A stretch of 64,000 nucleotides of DNA from Geobacter sp. SVR (GCF_016865365.1 NZ_AP024469.1:310001-374000), one strand, 5' to 3'; shown: positions 45,480-55,314, counted from the first letter of the stretch. Notes: generated from the letters alone by a model not told the origin. Numbers and translations: made by a program.

Positions 45480-48293
45480 TTATATCCGGACCGTCTTGTA
45501 GAGGAAGTTCTTGAACTTGAACAGCCTGCGCTGCAATTCCCCCGGATCCCCCTCGCCGTCGACGGCCTTCAGATAGCGCGCCACGGCCGGCAGCGTTTTG
45601 CCTGCCAGCACACGGGTCCTGTCTATTACCAACCGTACCGTTTCCCGGGAAATATCATTGCGTGAAAATGGCTCGTAGATCTCGGTCCAGAAATCGCTGC
45701 CCTGCTCTATCCGTTCCAGGATCGCGGCAGCCAGCCGGTCATCCAGTTCCCGCACGTCGGAGCGGCGCGCGGCTGCTAGATTGCCGGCTGCCGTACCGGC
45801 GATGGCCATGCGGATGGCATCTCCGCTGATGACGTCGCGGGTACGGAAAAACAGCGCCCGCAGCAGGATGCTGCGCAACTCGCGGATATTGCCCTGATAG
45901 TTGTGGCGGATGAGTTCCTGCTTCGCCTCTTCCGAGAGGATCGGGGCCGCGTCGGACAGCTCGTGTTCGCCGCGGTAGGTGCGATAGAGCTTGCCCAGGA
46001 AGTGTACCGACAGGTCCGAGATATCCTCGCGCCGTTCGTTGAGCGAAGGCAGGCGGATCGAGAGTTCGGAGAGCCGGTGGAAAAGGTCTTCCCGAAAGCG
46101 TCCGGCAGCGATCTCCTCGGGCAGATTGCGGTTGGTAGCGGCCACCAGCAGCACGCGGCTGTACCGTTCGACGTTCTCCCCCAGGCGCACGAAGCCGCCG
46201 TTGTCCAGGAAGCGCAGCAGCTGAACCTGGGTCTTGGGATCGGCATCGCCGATTTCGTCCAGAAAGACGATACCGCCGATGGTTTCTTCCAGAATGCCGC
46301 GCCGATCGCTGTACGCACCGGTGAAGGCCCCCTTTTTGTGGCCGAAGAGTTCCGAGTAGGTCAGGTCGCCGGAGTAAGAGGCGATGTTGGTCTTCTTGAC
46401 CGGTAACTCGCCATTCGGGTTGAGCTGGGCGCGGTACAGGCCGTTGAGCTTGTTGTAGAGGTTGTTGAAGAAGAACTCCTTGCCCGAGCCGGTCGGGCCG
46501 GTGACCAGGATCGACGGGAGGCCGATGGTGGCCTCCTGCAGGCTGTTGCGGTTCCAGAAGGTGATCCGGTTGAAGAGCGGCGGCGAGACGGTATTGATAA
46601 AATCGACCACTGCCTGGGAGGTGGGGCTGTTGCCGATGATGTTGCCCAGACGGTAGGAGGAGACATGGGGATCCTTGTAGGCCACGTCGGTGGTCAGCCG
46701 GTTGACCTCGCTCTGCAGACCCTCGATGCGCTGCAGATCCGAGATGTGACGTGCGGTCAGACTGCCGATGATCTGCAGGATGCGGCGGTGCTCCTCGCTG
46801 AAGTAGTCGTAGTGCAGGGAGTTGAGGCAGATTACGGCGATGACCTCATCATCGCAGATCACCGGAACCGCGATCTCGCTCTTGAGCAATTCGCTCATCG
46901 AACGGTGGAATCCCCCGGCCTGCAGTTCCTGCTCTACCCGTGCAATCGTCTTTGGCAGCTTGGTGTGGGCCACGTAGCCGGTCAGACTGCGCTCCTCGGG
47001 GCGCAGTTCCTCCCCCCCTATCAGGAACGGCGGAATGTACTTTTTGAGCCATTCCTTGTTCTTGGCCCCGATGATGGTACCGTTTTCATCCTCCACCACC
47101 AGCCATCTGACACCGTCCCGCTCCGTTACCAGCGCGATGCTGCCGGTATCGGCCCCGATCAGCTCGGTGGCCTTGGAAAGCACCTTGCTCAAAAAGGGCT
47201 GAAGGCTTTCGGTCCGCTCGTTCAGGAGATCGGTGATCTCAGACAGGGCGCGGATTTCGAGATGCTCGACCCCCACCTCGCTGATTACCCGCTCGACCAT
47301 TTCGGCATGGGTCTGCAACAGCCCCATTTCGAAATCGGAGAAACGGTACAGCTCATGGGAATAGTAGTTCAACAGACAGATGATCTGCCGGCTGTCCGGC
47401 GCAAAACGAGGCACGACATACATCGAACGCAGGGCCATGGATTCGGTCAGCGCCCGCTTCTGCAGATTGTGCTGGGTCAGGTCGGCCACGAAGAGCGGTT
47501 TCAGCAGGCGCTCGTCGGTAATCACCCCCTGGTCGTTGACGTACTGGGAGATCAGTGATTTGCCCTTGCCGAGATCGATGGCGCCCTGCTGGTCGTACAG
47601 GGCCTTGAGCCGCTCGTCTTCCGAGTAGCTGGCCAGGACGTTCATGGCCAGGATGCCTTCCTTCTGTTCCGGCACCAGCACTGAAGCCAGTGAAACCTTT
47701 TCGATCAGCCCCACTGCTGATTTGACCATCATGCCGGCCGCCTCGCGCGCTTTGAACTCCTCCAGGCGGCGAGCCAGCTTGACCTGCTGATGATAGATGC
47801 GGGCCTGGTCGAGCCGATCCGCCATCAATCCGGCCAGCTCGGCCAGATCGGACTTGGCGCGGGGTTCCAGCGTCTCGGCCGGCTGATTCTGATCGATGCA
47901 CAGGATGCCGATGGATTTGCCCAGGCTGACCACCGGCATCACATAACTGGAACAGAAACCGAACTGTTCGGCAAACGAGTTGTCCGCCGCATTGCCCGTT
48001 CCGGACGCTATCCGGAAATCGACCGGATACTGGCTGACAAAAACGCTGGAGACGATCGCTTCGGAGGAAATGATCGGGAAGTCGGTTTCGCCGATCCGGG
48101 AGGCTTGCGGGCCGGTGGCATGCACGCAGGAGAGCGTGCCGCGCGTCAGGTCTTCGAGGTAGATGCGCACCTGGTCATTGCCGGAGATGAGTTGCGCTCC
48201 CTCCGCCAGGGCATAGAGCAGTTCGCCCAGGTTTTCCTTGCCGTAGGTGGCGATCTTGATGCGCAGAGAGGCCAGGTAGTTGTCGGTGGTCAT
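45480..48293 (-). CDS. GAF-domain sigma-54-dependent activator without receiver domain
   Basis: The 937-residue protein has two or three GAF domains over residues 1-540 and a sigma-54 activator AAA+ domain (about 570-800). Walker A is the unusual GPTGSGKE, the GAFTGA loop is in [12 protein letters not shown], Walker B is IVFLDEIGD and the arginine finger is in [10 protein letters not shown] canonical Fis helix-turn-helix is not evident at the C-terminus; the end instead holds [18 protein letters not shown]. It would stimulate sigma-54 promoters in response to a small ligand bound by GAF. It is co-transcribed with the dCache kinase. Confidence 0.88.
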   Translation of the reverse strand: MTTDNYLASLRIKIATYGKENLGELLYALAEGAQLISGNDQVRIYLEDLTRGTLSCVHATGPQASRIGETDFPIISSEAIVSSVFVSQYPVDFRIASGTGNAADNSFAEQFGFCSSYVMPVVSLGKSIGILCIDQNQPAETLEPRAKSDLAELAGLMADRLDQARIYHQQVKLARRLEEFKAREAAGMMVKSAVGLIEKVSLASVLVPEQKEGILAMNVLASYSEDERLKALYDQQGAIDLGKGKSLISQYVNDQGVITDERLLKPLFVADLTQHNLQKRALTESMALRSMYVVPRFAPDSRQIICLLNYYSHELYRFSDFEMGLLQTHAEMVERVISEVGVEHLEIRALSEITDLLNERTESLQPFLSKVLSKATELIGADTGSIALVTERDGVRWLVVEDENGTIIGAKNKEWLKKYIPPFLIGGEELRPEERSLTGYVAHTKLPKTIARVEQELQAGGFHRSMSELLKSEIAVPVICDDEVIAVICLNSLHYDYFSEEHRRILQIIGSLTARHISDLQRIEGLQSEVNRLTTDVAYKDPHVSSYRLGNIIGNSPTSQAVVDFINTVSPPLFNRITFWNRNSLQEATIGLPSILVTGPTGSGKEFFFNNLYNKLNGLYRAQLNPNGELPVKKTNIASYSGDLTYSELFGHKKGAFTGAYSDRRGILEETIGGIVFLDEIGDADPKTQVQLLRFLDNGGFVRLGENVERYSRVLLVAATNRNLPEEIAAGRFREDLFHRLSELSIRLPSLNERREDISDLSVHFLGKLYRTYRGEHELSDAAPILSEEAKQELIRHNYQGNIRELRSILLRALFFRTRDVISGDAIRMAIAGTAAGNLAAARRSDVRELDDRLAAAILERIEQGSDFWTEIYEPFSRNDISRETVRLVIDRTRVLAGKTLPAVARYLKAVDGEGDPGELQRRLFKFKNFLYKTVRI

Positions 48294-48412
48294 GGATCAA
48301 TCCTGTGTAAATAGATTACTCAGGTGAGTGTAGCGTCAAAGGGCGCAACGAGTCAAGCGCATCTCCTCAGGGTGCCAGGTGCGCCCTGGATGCCATTTTC
48401 GGCAGCCGGCTA

Positions 48413-48441
48413 TTGTATTTGGCCGGTCTTCCCGCTATGCT
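48413..48441 (+). promoter_or_regulatory. Probable promoter of moeA
   Basis: TTGTAT (48413-48418), a 17-base spacer and TATGCT (48436-48441) lie 30 bases before the moeA start. They overlap the upstream in-frame ATG (48413), supporting the downstream start. Confidence 0.5.
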
Positions 48442-48469
48442 GATAGCCAAACATTTACCTGGAGGGAAC

Positions 48470-49696
48470 ATGGTTTCCTTTGAACAAGCCCGCAGCACGA
48501 TACTCGCCAGCGTCCAGCCGCTGGGGAGCGAGCGCGTGAGCCTGCCGGAAGCGGCGGGACGCGTGCTGGCCGAAGACCTGGCCGCCCCCTGGAACATGCC
48601 GGCCTGGGACAATTCGGCCATGGACGGGTACGCTGTCCGCGCCGCCGATTGCGGTACCATTCCGGTCCGTCTCACGGTGACCGGTTTTTTGCCGGCCGGA
48701 GCCAGGGGGGATGACCTGCGGGTGGAGCCGGGCTGCGCCGTCAGGATCATGACCGGAGCACCGCTGCCAGCCGGTTGCGATGCGGTCGTGCCGGTGGAGG
48801 ATACCGAGGGGGGGCAGCAGGAGACAACGCTGAGGGAGCCGGTACAAAAAGGGCAGCATATCCGTTTACGCGGCGAAGATGTTACTGTCGGGACGATTTT
48901 TCTCCGCTCCGGCGCGATCATCCGTCCGCCGGAGATCAACATGCTGGCCAGCTTCGGGATGGCACTGGTGCCCGTATTCCGCCGCCCTACCGTGGCGATC
49001 CTTTCCACGGGCGACGAACTGGTCGAACTGGGCCGGACGCCGGGAACGGGGGAAGTGCTCAACAGCAATACGCTTTCGCTGGCCGCGTCGGTGCGGGAGG
49101 CGGGAGGCATACCGCTGATCCTCGGCATTGCCCGGGACAATCGCGACAACCATATCGAAAAATTGAAGCAGGGGCTCAAGGCTGACGTGCTGATCACTTC
49201 TGCCGGGGTTTCAGCCGGCGACTGCGACCTGGTGCGCGACGTGCTGGCCGAACTGGGAGCTGATCAGCTGTTCTGGAAAATCGGCATCAAACCGGGCGGT
49301 CCGACCGCCTTTGCGCTGCATGGTGCTACGCCGGTCTTTTCGTTGCCCGGCAATCCGGTCTCCACCATGATCACCTTCGAGGAATTCGTCCGCCCGGCGC
49401 TGCTCCGGATGCAGGGGCACCGCCGGGTAGTGCGGCCACGCTTCAAGGCGGTGCTGCGCGAGGACCAGACCAAGAAGCCGGGAAAAGTACAGATCGTGCG
49501 GGTGCGCCTGGAGCGGGACGGGGAACGCTGGTATGCCAGTTCGGCCGGCAAACAGCAGACCGCTATTCTGAAGACGATGGTGGATGCCGAAGGGCTTGCG
49601 GTCCTGCCGGCCGAAGGCACCCGTTTTGCCGCAGGCGAGGAGGTGGAGGTTCATTTCTACGGCAGCCACATCGAATTGGTGGAGGAACAGCCATGA
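48470..49696 (+). CDS. moeA: Molybdopterin molybdenumtransferase
   Basis: MoeA inserts molybdate into adenylated molybdopterin to give molybdenum cofactor. The 408-residue protein has the N-terminal AWDNSAMDGYAVR, the GAPLPAGCDAVVPVEDTE region, STGDELVELG, SAGVSAGDCDLVRDVL, and FSLPGNPVSTMITFEEFV, in order. ATG 48470 has GGAGGG upstream. It overlaps nfo by four bases (ATGA), an unusual partner for a cofactor gene. Other mo genes are not in view. Confidence 0.95.
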   Translation: MVSFEQARSTILASVQPLGSERVSLPEAAGRVLAEDLAAPWNMPAWDNSAMDGYAVRAADCGTIPVRLTVTGFLPAGARGDDLRVEPGCAVRIMTGAPLPAGCDAVVPVEDTEGGQQETTLREPVQKGQHIRLRGEDVTVGTIFLRSGAIIRPPEINMLASFGMALVPVFRRPTVAILSTGDELVELGRTPGTGEVLNSNTLSLAASVREAGGIPLILGIARDNRDNHIEKLKQGLKADVLITSAGVSAGDCDLVRDVLAELGADQLFWKIGIKPGGPTAFALHGATPVFSLPGNPVSTMITFEEFVRPALLRMQGHRRVVRPRFKAVLREDQTKKPGKVQIVRVRLERDGERWYASSAGKQQTAILKTMVDAEGLAVLPAEGTRFAAGEEVEVHFYGSHIELVEEQP

Positions 49697-50547
49697 GCGA
49701 CTATATCGGTGCCCACATGTCGATTGCGGGTGGTATCCATCTGGCTGTGGACCGGGCCCTGGAAGCCGGTTGTGGAGCGCTGCAGGTTTTCACCCGCAAC
49801 ACCAACCAGTGGAAAGGCAAACCGGTCAGCGAAGCCGATGCGGCCCTGTTCCGGCAGAAATACGCGGCATCCGGGCTGAACGACGTTGTTTCACACGATA
49901 TCTACTTGATCAACCTAGCAGCTCCGCCGGGGGAACTGCGTGACAAGAGCCTGGCAGCCTTCCGCGACGAGCTGGAAACCTGCGCCCGGCTCGGTATAGC
50001 CAAAGTGGTGATGCATCCCGGTTCGCACCTGAGCGATACGCGCGAAGCGGGCCTGGAGCGGGTCGTCGCCGCTTTTGACCAGTTGTTCGGTGAGGTGCCC
50101 CGATTCGAGGGGCAGGTTCTGCTGGAAAATACCGCCGGCCAGGGTTCCAACCTGGGCAACTGCTTTGAGGAGCTGCAGGCCATCATCAGCGGTTCGCGTT
50201 TTTCCGACCGGTTCGCGGTCTGCCTCGATACCTGCCACACCTATGCGGCCGGGTACGATATCACCACCGAGCAGGGCTATGGCGATACCATGGCCCAGTT
50301 CGACCGGATCATCGGGCTGGAGCGGCTGGCCTGCTTTCATTTCAACGATTCAAAGAAAGGGCTGGGCTCGCGGGTCGACCGGCACGAGCATATCGGACGG
50401 GGGGAACTGGGGCTGGAACCGTTCCGTTTTATCCTGAACGATGCGCGCTTCGCCAGGATTCCCAAGATCCTGGAAACCCCCAAGGGTGACGATAATGAAA
50501 TGGACAGGATCAATCTGGAGGTGTTGCGGGGATTGATAAAAGGGTGA
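49693..50547 (+). CDS. nfo: Endonuclease IV (AP endonuclease)
   Basis: The 284-residue TIM-barrel enzyme cuts the DNA backbone 5' of abasic sites in base-excision repair using three Zn ions. Typical signatures are YIGAHMSIAGGIHLA, VVMHPGSHLSD, LLENTAGQGSNLG, CLDTCHTYAAGYD, FHFNDSKKGLGSRVDRHEHIGRG and LETPKGDD, which carry the metal-binding His, Asp and Glu. Start overlaps the moeA stop by four bases, so expression depends on moeA translation. Confidence 0.97.
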   Translation: MSDYIGAHMSIAGGIHLAVDRALEAGCGALQVFTRNTNQWKGKPVSEADAALFRQKYAASGLNDVVSHDIYLINLAAPPGELRDKSLAAFRDELETCARLGIAKVVMHPGSHLSDTREAGLERVVAAFDQLFGEVPRFEGQVLLENTAGQGSNLGNCFEELQAIISGSRFSDRFAVCLDTCHTYAAGYDITTEQGYGDTMAQFDRIIGLERLACFHFNDSKKGLGSRVDRHEHIGRGELGLEPFRFILNDARFARIPKILETPKGDDNEMDRINLEVLRGLIKG

Positions 50548-50580
50548 GGATGAGGGGCCGTCCGCCCCGATCACGGCTAA

Positions 50581-50615
50581 AGGGTGCTGCGAAGGAGTCG
50601 CAGCACCCTTTTTTT
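50581..50615 (+). terminator. Terminator of the moeA-nfo operon
   Basis: AGGGTGCTGCG (50581-50591) and CGCAGCACCCT (50599-50609) form an 11-bp perfect stem, followed by TTTTTT. A-rich bases on the other side make it work for the convergent small gene too. Confidence 0.95.
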
Positions 50616-50627
50616 GTCAGTTGACGG

Positions 50628-50816
50628 CTACCGGTCTTCGCTTTTCCGGCTGTAGAAGCCGATCAAAAAGTCGGCATCCATGGGGGACAGGTCGAATTTG
50701 AAGATCGCCTCCTGGACGAGCGGCATGACCGGCTGGTCCTGGTTCTCCTGCAGATGGCTCGAAATCCATTTGACCGCCCGTCTCAGATCTTCCCCTTGCG
50801 GCAGTATGCTTGACAT
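50628..50816 (-). CDS. Small soluble protein of unknown function
   Basis: This 62-residue protein (MSSILPQGEDLRRAVKW .. FKFDLSPMDADFLIGFYSRK) appears complete and well formed, with GAGAGAG before the ATG and a strong terminator downstream. It is mostly helical and mildly acidic in the middle. I do not recognise the family. A gene this short can be missed by annotation, but the codon use and signals support it. Confidence 0.65.
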   Translation of the reverse strand: MSSILPQGEDLRRAVKWISSHLQENQDQPVMPLVQEAIFKFDLSPMDADFLIGFYSRKSEDR

Positions 50817-50838
50817 GACTGTTGCTCTCTCTCTTAGA

Positions 50839-51050
50839 AGGTTGTTGAAAAACGATCATCTCGCCGCCGTCCTCGTCAGCCACCTTGTGCGGCGTAGCGC
50901 TGCAACCCTCACCCAATCCCTCTCCCAGAGGGAGAGAGCAAGGCATGCTTCCCCCTCTGGGGAAGAGATAGAGAGAGGGTCGGCCTCCGCGAGGCTTCCT
51001 GCGGGTGCGACGATCTACCCATTTTTGAACAACCTGAGAATTTCAACAAC
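50839..51050. repeat. MITE-like element, copy 3, with a nested repeat
   Basis: The ends match copies 1 and 2 (AGGTTGTTGAAAAACG at 50839, TTTTTGAACAACC then GAATTTCAACA near 51048). At about 50905-50982 an extra 77 bases interrupt the element. The insert is itself palindromic (CCCTCTCCCAGAGGGAGAG, CCCCCTCTGGGGAAGAG) and of the CCCTCACCC-type found in many Proteobacteria. The right end abuts the stop codon of the minus-strand HD nuclease gene (51054-51056). Confidence 0.85.
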
Positions 51051-51053
51051 CTC

Positions 51054-52166
51054 TTAGAACAGATCCAGGTTTTCCAGCGCCTTGAAGGGCTGATTGCCGA
51101 ATGACTGGCGTTCCCGCTTCAGAGATGCCTGCTGTTCCGGCAGTACCTCCGAGACCGGCGCCAATACCGTTTCCGATTCCTCCTCGTAGATGCAGGCTAC
51201 TTCCTGATCCTCGTCCATGCCGTTGCCCTTGAAGAAATAACGGTCATACAAGCGGTGATGGGCGGTCCAGCGGGAGGTGCTGACGTTCTCCTTGGCGATG
51301 TGGGCGCGAATACCGTTGATCTTGGAATCCATGTCGTCCAGGTAGTTCAGGATGGTGGCCTCGACCGTTTTGGGGCGCTTGGGAGAACCATATTCGTACT
51401 GGCCGTGGTGGGAGAGCAGCATGTGCTTCAGCAGCAGCTCCAACTCGCGCGGAAATCCTTCCATCCGGCGGATGCGCTCGTTGAGTAGTTCGACTCCGAT
51501 GGTGATGTGTCCCAGCAGCTTGCCGGCATCGGTATAGTCGATGGAGCGGTCGAAGCTCATTTCGTGGATCTTGCCCACATCGTGCAGCAGCGCCCCCACC
51601 ACCAGCAGATCCTCGTTGAGCCCTTCGTAGAGCGGCACCATGGCCTTTACCAGTTTGACCAGGGCCAGGGAATGCTCCAGAAGCCCCCCCAGATAGACAT
51701 GGTGCATCCCCTTGGCGGCCGGCGCCGAGCAGTAGAGCCGCATGAAGGGCTGATCCGCCAGGAAGAGCTCCATGAGCCCCCGCAGGTACGGGTTGTCGAG
51801 GGCCGCAACCACCTCTGCCAGCTCGGCACGCATTTCGGCATTGTCGCGCGGCGATTCGGGCAGGAAATCGGCCAGATTGACCTCCTCTTCCGGAATCCTG
51901 CTGATCTCCGCCACCACCACCTGCATCTTGTTCATGTAAACGGAAGCCTTGCCCCGCACCTGTACGAAATCGTCCCGTTCGAACAGTTTGTCGAGCACGT
52001 CGGTGTTATCCCAGATCTTGGCATCAACCTCGCCGCTCTTATCCATGAAGCGCAGGTTCATGTAGGGTTTGCCGTTCTTGGCCATGGCCATGATCTTGTC
52101 CTTGACCAGGAAAACCGCATGGACCGTATCGCGGTCCTTGATATCGGCTATGAATTGTTTTGCCAC
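51054..52166 (-). CDS. HD-domain 3'-5' exoribonuclease, YhaM-like (OB-fold + HD)
   Basis: The 370-residue protein has an N-terminal OB-fold (LVKDKIMAMAKNGKPYMNLRFMDKSGEVDAKIW) and an HD hydrolase domain (ALLHDVGKIHEM with upstream H and later SHHGQYEYGSP), matching YhaM-family 3'-5' exonucleases of RNA and DNA. I chose GTG 52166 because AAGGAG lies six bases before it. The in-frame extension to 52256 (SVVLRVLRGK..) is coded by an intergenic repeat. The gene ends at the stop abutting MITE copy 3. Confidence 0.88.
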   Translation of the reverse strand: MAKQFIADIKDRDTVHAVFLVKDKIMAMAKNGKPYMNLRFMDKSGEVDAKIWDNTDVLDKLFERDDFVQVRGKASVYMNKMQVVVAEISRIPEEEVNLADFLPESPRDNAEMRAELAEVVAALDNPYLRGLMELFLADQPFMRLYCSAPAAKGMHHVYLGGLLEHSLALVKLVKAMVPLYEGLNEDLLVVGALLHDVGKIHEMSFDRSIDYTDAGKLLGHITIGVELLNERIRRMEGFPRELELLLKHMLLSHHGQYEYGSPKRPKTVEATILNYLDDMDSKINGIRAHIAKENVSTSRWTAHHRLYDRYFFKGNGMDEDQEVACIYEEESETVLAPVSEVLPEQQASLKRERQSFGNQPFKALENLDLF

Positions 52167-52385
52167 GTCATGCTCCTTTGAAAACCGTTCTTCAAATCGT
52201 TTCAAAAATCTTTTACCACGGAGGACACGGAGAACCACAGAGAAATTAAAAGGCATGGAACGCGGAAAAGGCGGTACAAGCGGATCACGACGGATAATTT
52301 TGATTGGATCCTGACGTTTCCGCTGTTTCCGTGTGCCGTGTCTCTTCCTGTTCTTTCGTGTCTCTATGTCTCTGTGGCAGATTCT
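52167..52385. repeat. CTCTGTGTCC-family inverted repeat pair between the HD nuclease and the FAD dehydrogenase
   Basis: ACCACGGAGGACACGG and AACCACAGAG (52215-52242) face GTGTCTCTATGTCTCTGTGG (about 52358-52377). A partial ATGGAACGCGGAAAA repeat lies at 52256-52270. The right arm supplies the last few codons and the stop of the FAD protein. Confidence 0.65.
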
Positions 52386-53971
52386 CTTCCAAGTTTAGCC
52401 GCGATAGTATCGGCGATCTTGATGCCGTCGATGGCCGAGCTCATGATACCGCCGGCGTATCCGGCGCCTTCGCCGGCCGGGTACAGTCCCGGCAAGCCGC
52501 GTGACTGGTAGTGCTCATCGCGCAGGATTCGCACTGGTGCCGAGGTGCGGGATTCGATGCCGATCAGGGTTGCCTCGGCCGTGACAAAGCCCCGCAGCTT
52601 GCGGCCGAAGTGGGGGATGCCTTCCTTCAGGGTGGCGGCAATGAAGGGTGGCAGGACCTCGTCCAGGTCGGTCTCGACGATACCGGGACGATAACTGGCA
52701 GCCGCTGGCTTGCCCCCCGGCAGTTTCAGGAAGGCCAGCAGGTTCTGAGCCGGTGCGCGATAGTCTCCGCCGCCCGCCGTGAATGCCCGCCGTTCCCAGG
52801 AGCGCTGGAACTCGACCCCGGCCAGGGGACCGCTGCCGCCAAAGTCATCGGGGGCTACATTGACCACCAGGGCGCTGTTGGCGTAGGAAGAGCTGCGTTT
52901 CTGTCCGCTCATGCCATTGGTCACCACGCCCCCCTCCTCCGATGCGCCGGCAATGACCACCCCGCCGGGGCACATGCAGAAGGAATAGGCGCTGCGGCCG
53001 GTGGCGCGGTTGTTCCAGGTGACGGCATAGTCGGCGGTTGGCAGGTTGGGGTGGCGCGTGGTGCCGTACTGGATGCGATCGATCAGTTCCTGGGGATGCT
53101 CCACCCGCAGCCCCATGGCGAACGGTTTGCGTTCCAGCGGCACCCCCCGCCGTTCCAGAAGTTCGTATGTATCCCGGGCACTGTGACCGGTGGCCAGGAT
53201 CAGCAGGTCGCAGGGCAGTTCCTCCTGGCCGGCGATGACCGCAGCGACCTGGCCGTTGCGGATCACGATATCATCCAGCCGGCAGCCGAAGCGGATCGAA
53301 AACCCCTTGTTCAGCAGGTGGGCCCGGATGGCGCTGACCACCCGCCGCAGGCAGTCGGTACCGATATGCGGCTTGGCCAGGTAGCACACCTCGGAGGGCG
53401 CTCCGAAATCGGCCAGACGCTCCAGGATCCATGGCACGAGCGGATCTTTTGAACGGCAGGTCAATTTGCCGTCGGAAAAAGTTCCGGCGCCCCCCTCGCC
53501 GAACTGTACGTTGCTTTCCGGATCGAGCCCGCCGTTTCTCCAGAAGCGCTGGACATCCTGTGCCCGCTGTTCGACCGGCTGGCCCCGTTCGATGACGGTG
53601 GCGGTCAAGCCGTATTCGGACAGGCGCAGGGCCGCGAACAGGCCGGCCGGACCGCTGCCGGCAATGACGATCCGTTGTTGCGACCGTAGCCGGGCAAAGG
53701 CCGGAGGTTGAGGAACAGGCTGCCACTCCAGGCCGGTCAGGGAGGGATCGTTGCTGATGCGGCTGCGCAGCAGAGATTCGTCGGCAAGCGCGAAGGAAAC
53801 GGTATAGACAAACTTGATACGCGGCTTCTGGCGGGCATCGATTCCTTTGCGGACGATCCGGAAGGCATTCAGCGCTTCGGGAGGCAGGCGCAATTGCGAC
53901 GCCACGACAGACGGCAGGAGCTGCTCGTTCTGATACTGCGGGAGCATGATGTTGCGATAGAGAAATGGCAT
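52364..53971 (-). CDS. FAD-dependent dehydrogenase (COG2509-type flavoprotein)
   Basis: The 535-residue flavoprotein has an N-terminal domain of about 95 residues, then a Rossmann FAD motif IAGSGPAGLFAALRL and ERG. The second nucleotide/FAD regions are FGEGGAGTFSDGKL and AGEGAGYAGGIMSSAIDGIKIA. The CMCPGGVVI segment is characteristic of the COG2509 dehydrogenases of unknown substrate. There is no membrane segment. Start 53971 or the in-frame ATG 53947 are both possible. The C-terminal tail (GRESATET) is coded by an intergenic repeat arm. Confidence 0.85.
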   Translation of the reverse strand: MPFLYRNIMLPQYQNEQLLPSVVASQLRLPPEALNAFRIVRKGIDARQKPRIKFVYTVSFALADESLLRSRISNDPSLTGLEWQPVPQPPAFARLRSQQRIVIAGSGPAGLFAALRLSEYGLTATVIERGQPVEQRAQDVQRFWRNGGLDPESNVQFGEGGAGTFSDGKLTCRSKDPLVPWILERLADFGAPSEVCYLAKPHIGTDCLRRVVSAIRAHLLNKGFSIRFGCRLDDIVIRNGQVAAVIAGQEELPCDLLILATGHSARDTYELLERRGVPLERKPFAMGLRVEHPQELIDRIQYGTTRHPNLPTADYAVTWNNRATGRSAYSFCMCPGGVVIAGASEEGGVVTNGMSGQKRSSSYANSALVVNVAPDDFGGSGPLAGVEFQRSWERRAFTAGGGDYRAPAQNLLAFLKLPGGKPAAASYRPGIVETDLDEVLPPFIAATLKEGIPHFGRKLRGFVTAEATLIGIESRTSAPVRILRDEHYQSRGLPGLYPAGEGAGYAGGIMSSAIDGIKIADTIAAKLGRESATET

Positions 53972-54396
53972 TGGTTAGTCCTGCAGAAAGCTTTTCCGCT
54001 CCAGGCGCTGGGGGACGATGATGGCGATGGCTGCTCGGGGTGTTGGCGGGGTATGTTCCCTGGTCATTTCCGGCGGGCTTTCGATCAAAACTTTTCCGCG
54101 TGCTCTTTGGCTCATGTCGATCTCAATTGCTGAAAATAAACCTGATACTACACCAGCTGCACGAAAAAAAGAAGGCGGAAACGGCCGGAGTGAAGCATCT
54201 CGCCCGTTCAGGCGGAAAAAGCTGGCTTGGGGGCACTGCGGGGGATCGCCGACCGGTGTCCGATCAGCGCAGAAGGGGAGGCATCCCGGAGGCAGAAGAC
54301 CGGAACCGTAGAGTCAGGAGATGCCGCAATTATGGCCGGCGGCGAGCCCGTTGACCCGGGGACGGTAATGATTGCAAGGGCAGGATAAAAGCGAAC
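53972..54396. other. 425-base gap between the FAD dehydrogenase and the UspA gene
   Basis: No gene is supported. On the plus strand, 54190-54330 is structured: GCATCTC near 54196 can pair with GAGATGC near 54323. The latter sits in AGTCAGGAGATGCC, which recalls the end of cobalamin riboswitches. There is no plus-strand gene downstream and other riboswitch elements are not convincing. The promoter of the FAD dehydrogenase should be here (minus strand), but I could not identify it. Confidence 0.4.
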
Positions 54397-54849
54397 TCAG
54401 CCTTCAGGCGAGAGACGGATCGTCAGAACCGGACAGGAAGCGGAGCGGACTACGCGCTCGGCGGTGCTGCCGAATATGAGGTGGTCGAGCCCGGTCCGGC
54501 CGTGGGTGCCCAGCACGATCAGCGAGGCCCCGATCTCTTCGGCTTTCCGGTTGATCTCTTCATAGGGTATTCCGGTTACGATGGCGGTGGTATAGTTGCC
54601 GAAGCCGGCCAAGCGTTCACTGCAGAATCGTTCCATCATGGTGACGGCGCCTGCCTCGATCTCCCTTTCCAGTTGTTCGAAAGAGATGTGCGGCACGTAG
54701 AAACCGCGCAGATCGACAGGTTCGTTGATGACGTGCATGATGGTCAGCTCGGAGTTGAACTGTTTTGCGAGGGTCAAGGCGTATTCGAAGGCGTAGGCTG
54801 AATTCTCGGAGAAATCGATGGCGGTCAGAATCTTATCGAATGTTTTCAT
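54397..54849 (-). CDS. Universal stress protein, UspA family
   Basis: The 150-residue alpha/beta protein begins KTFDKILTAIDFSENS and ends with the ATP-binding loop GTHGRTGLDHLIFGSTAERV, i.e. G-2x-G-9x-G(S/T), so it should be an ATP-binding Usp. GAGGAGCC precedes the ATG. It overlaps the upstream receiver gene by 17 bases, suggesting a two-gene unit. Usp proteins are induced in starvation or stress and often dimerise; the partner and effect are unknown here. Confidence 0.92.
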   Translation of the reverse strand: MKTFDKILTAIDFSENSAYAFEYALTLAKQFNSELTIMHVINEPVDLRGFYVPHISFEQLEREIEAGAVTMMERFCSERLAGFGNYTTAIVTGIPYEEINRKAEEIGASLIVLGTHGRTGLDHLIFGSTAERVVRSASCPVLTIRLSPEG

Positions 54850-55258
54850 TGCAGGGCTCCTCTTGAATGGGGGAATGGCTGAAATGGCTGTCCTTGAAAA
54901 TCTTGTCGATAACCTTGAGCAACTCCTCGACCTTGACCGGTTTGTTTATGTATTCGAACGCGCCCAGATTCATTGCCTCGATATACGACTCCACCTCACC
55001 GTAGGCGGTGATCATTATCACGTTGCTGGCGGGATGGAGACGGTTGAGCTCTCGCAGGAACATCATGCCGTCCATTTCAGGCATGTTGATATCGGTAATG
55101 ATCAGCTCGACCTGATGGCATCGCAGGTAGTTGAGGGCTTCGTACCCGTTGCCCGCCGATGTGACTTCGAAACCCTCGCGGCATAGAATCTTCGAGAGTG
55201 TGATACGGGCGTTTTCCTCATCGTCAACCACCAGTATCCGTCTCACGTCTTCTGCCAC
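54833..55258 (-). CDS. Response regulator receiver protein (single domain)
   Basis: The 141-residue receiver has LVVDDEENARITLSK, phospho-Asp in IITDINMPEMDGM, Thr in MITAYG and Lys in NKPVKVEELL. A short tail (FKDSHFSHSPIQ) of about 20 residues follows. Its 3' end overlaps the UspA start, a rare pairing. No kinase is adjacent. The upstream GAF protein gene is separated by a short gap. Confidence 0.92.
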   Translation of the reverse strand: MAEDVRRILVVDDEENARITLSKILCREGFEVTSAGNGYEALNYLRCHQVELIITDINMPEMDGMMFLRELNRLHPASNVIMITAYGEVESYIEAMNLGAFEYINKPVKVEELLKVIDKIFKDSHFSHSPIQEEPCNENIR

Positions 55259-55314
55259 GGCAAGCTCCCCGCCCCTCGATGTAGTTTTCTATTCTAACAT
55301 CGGGGTGGGGGCTG

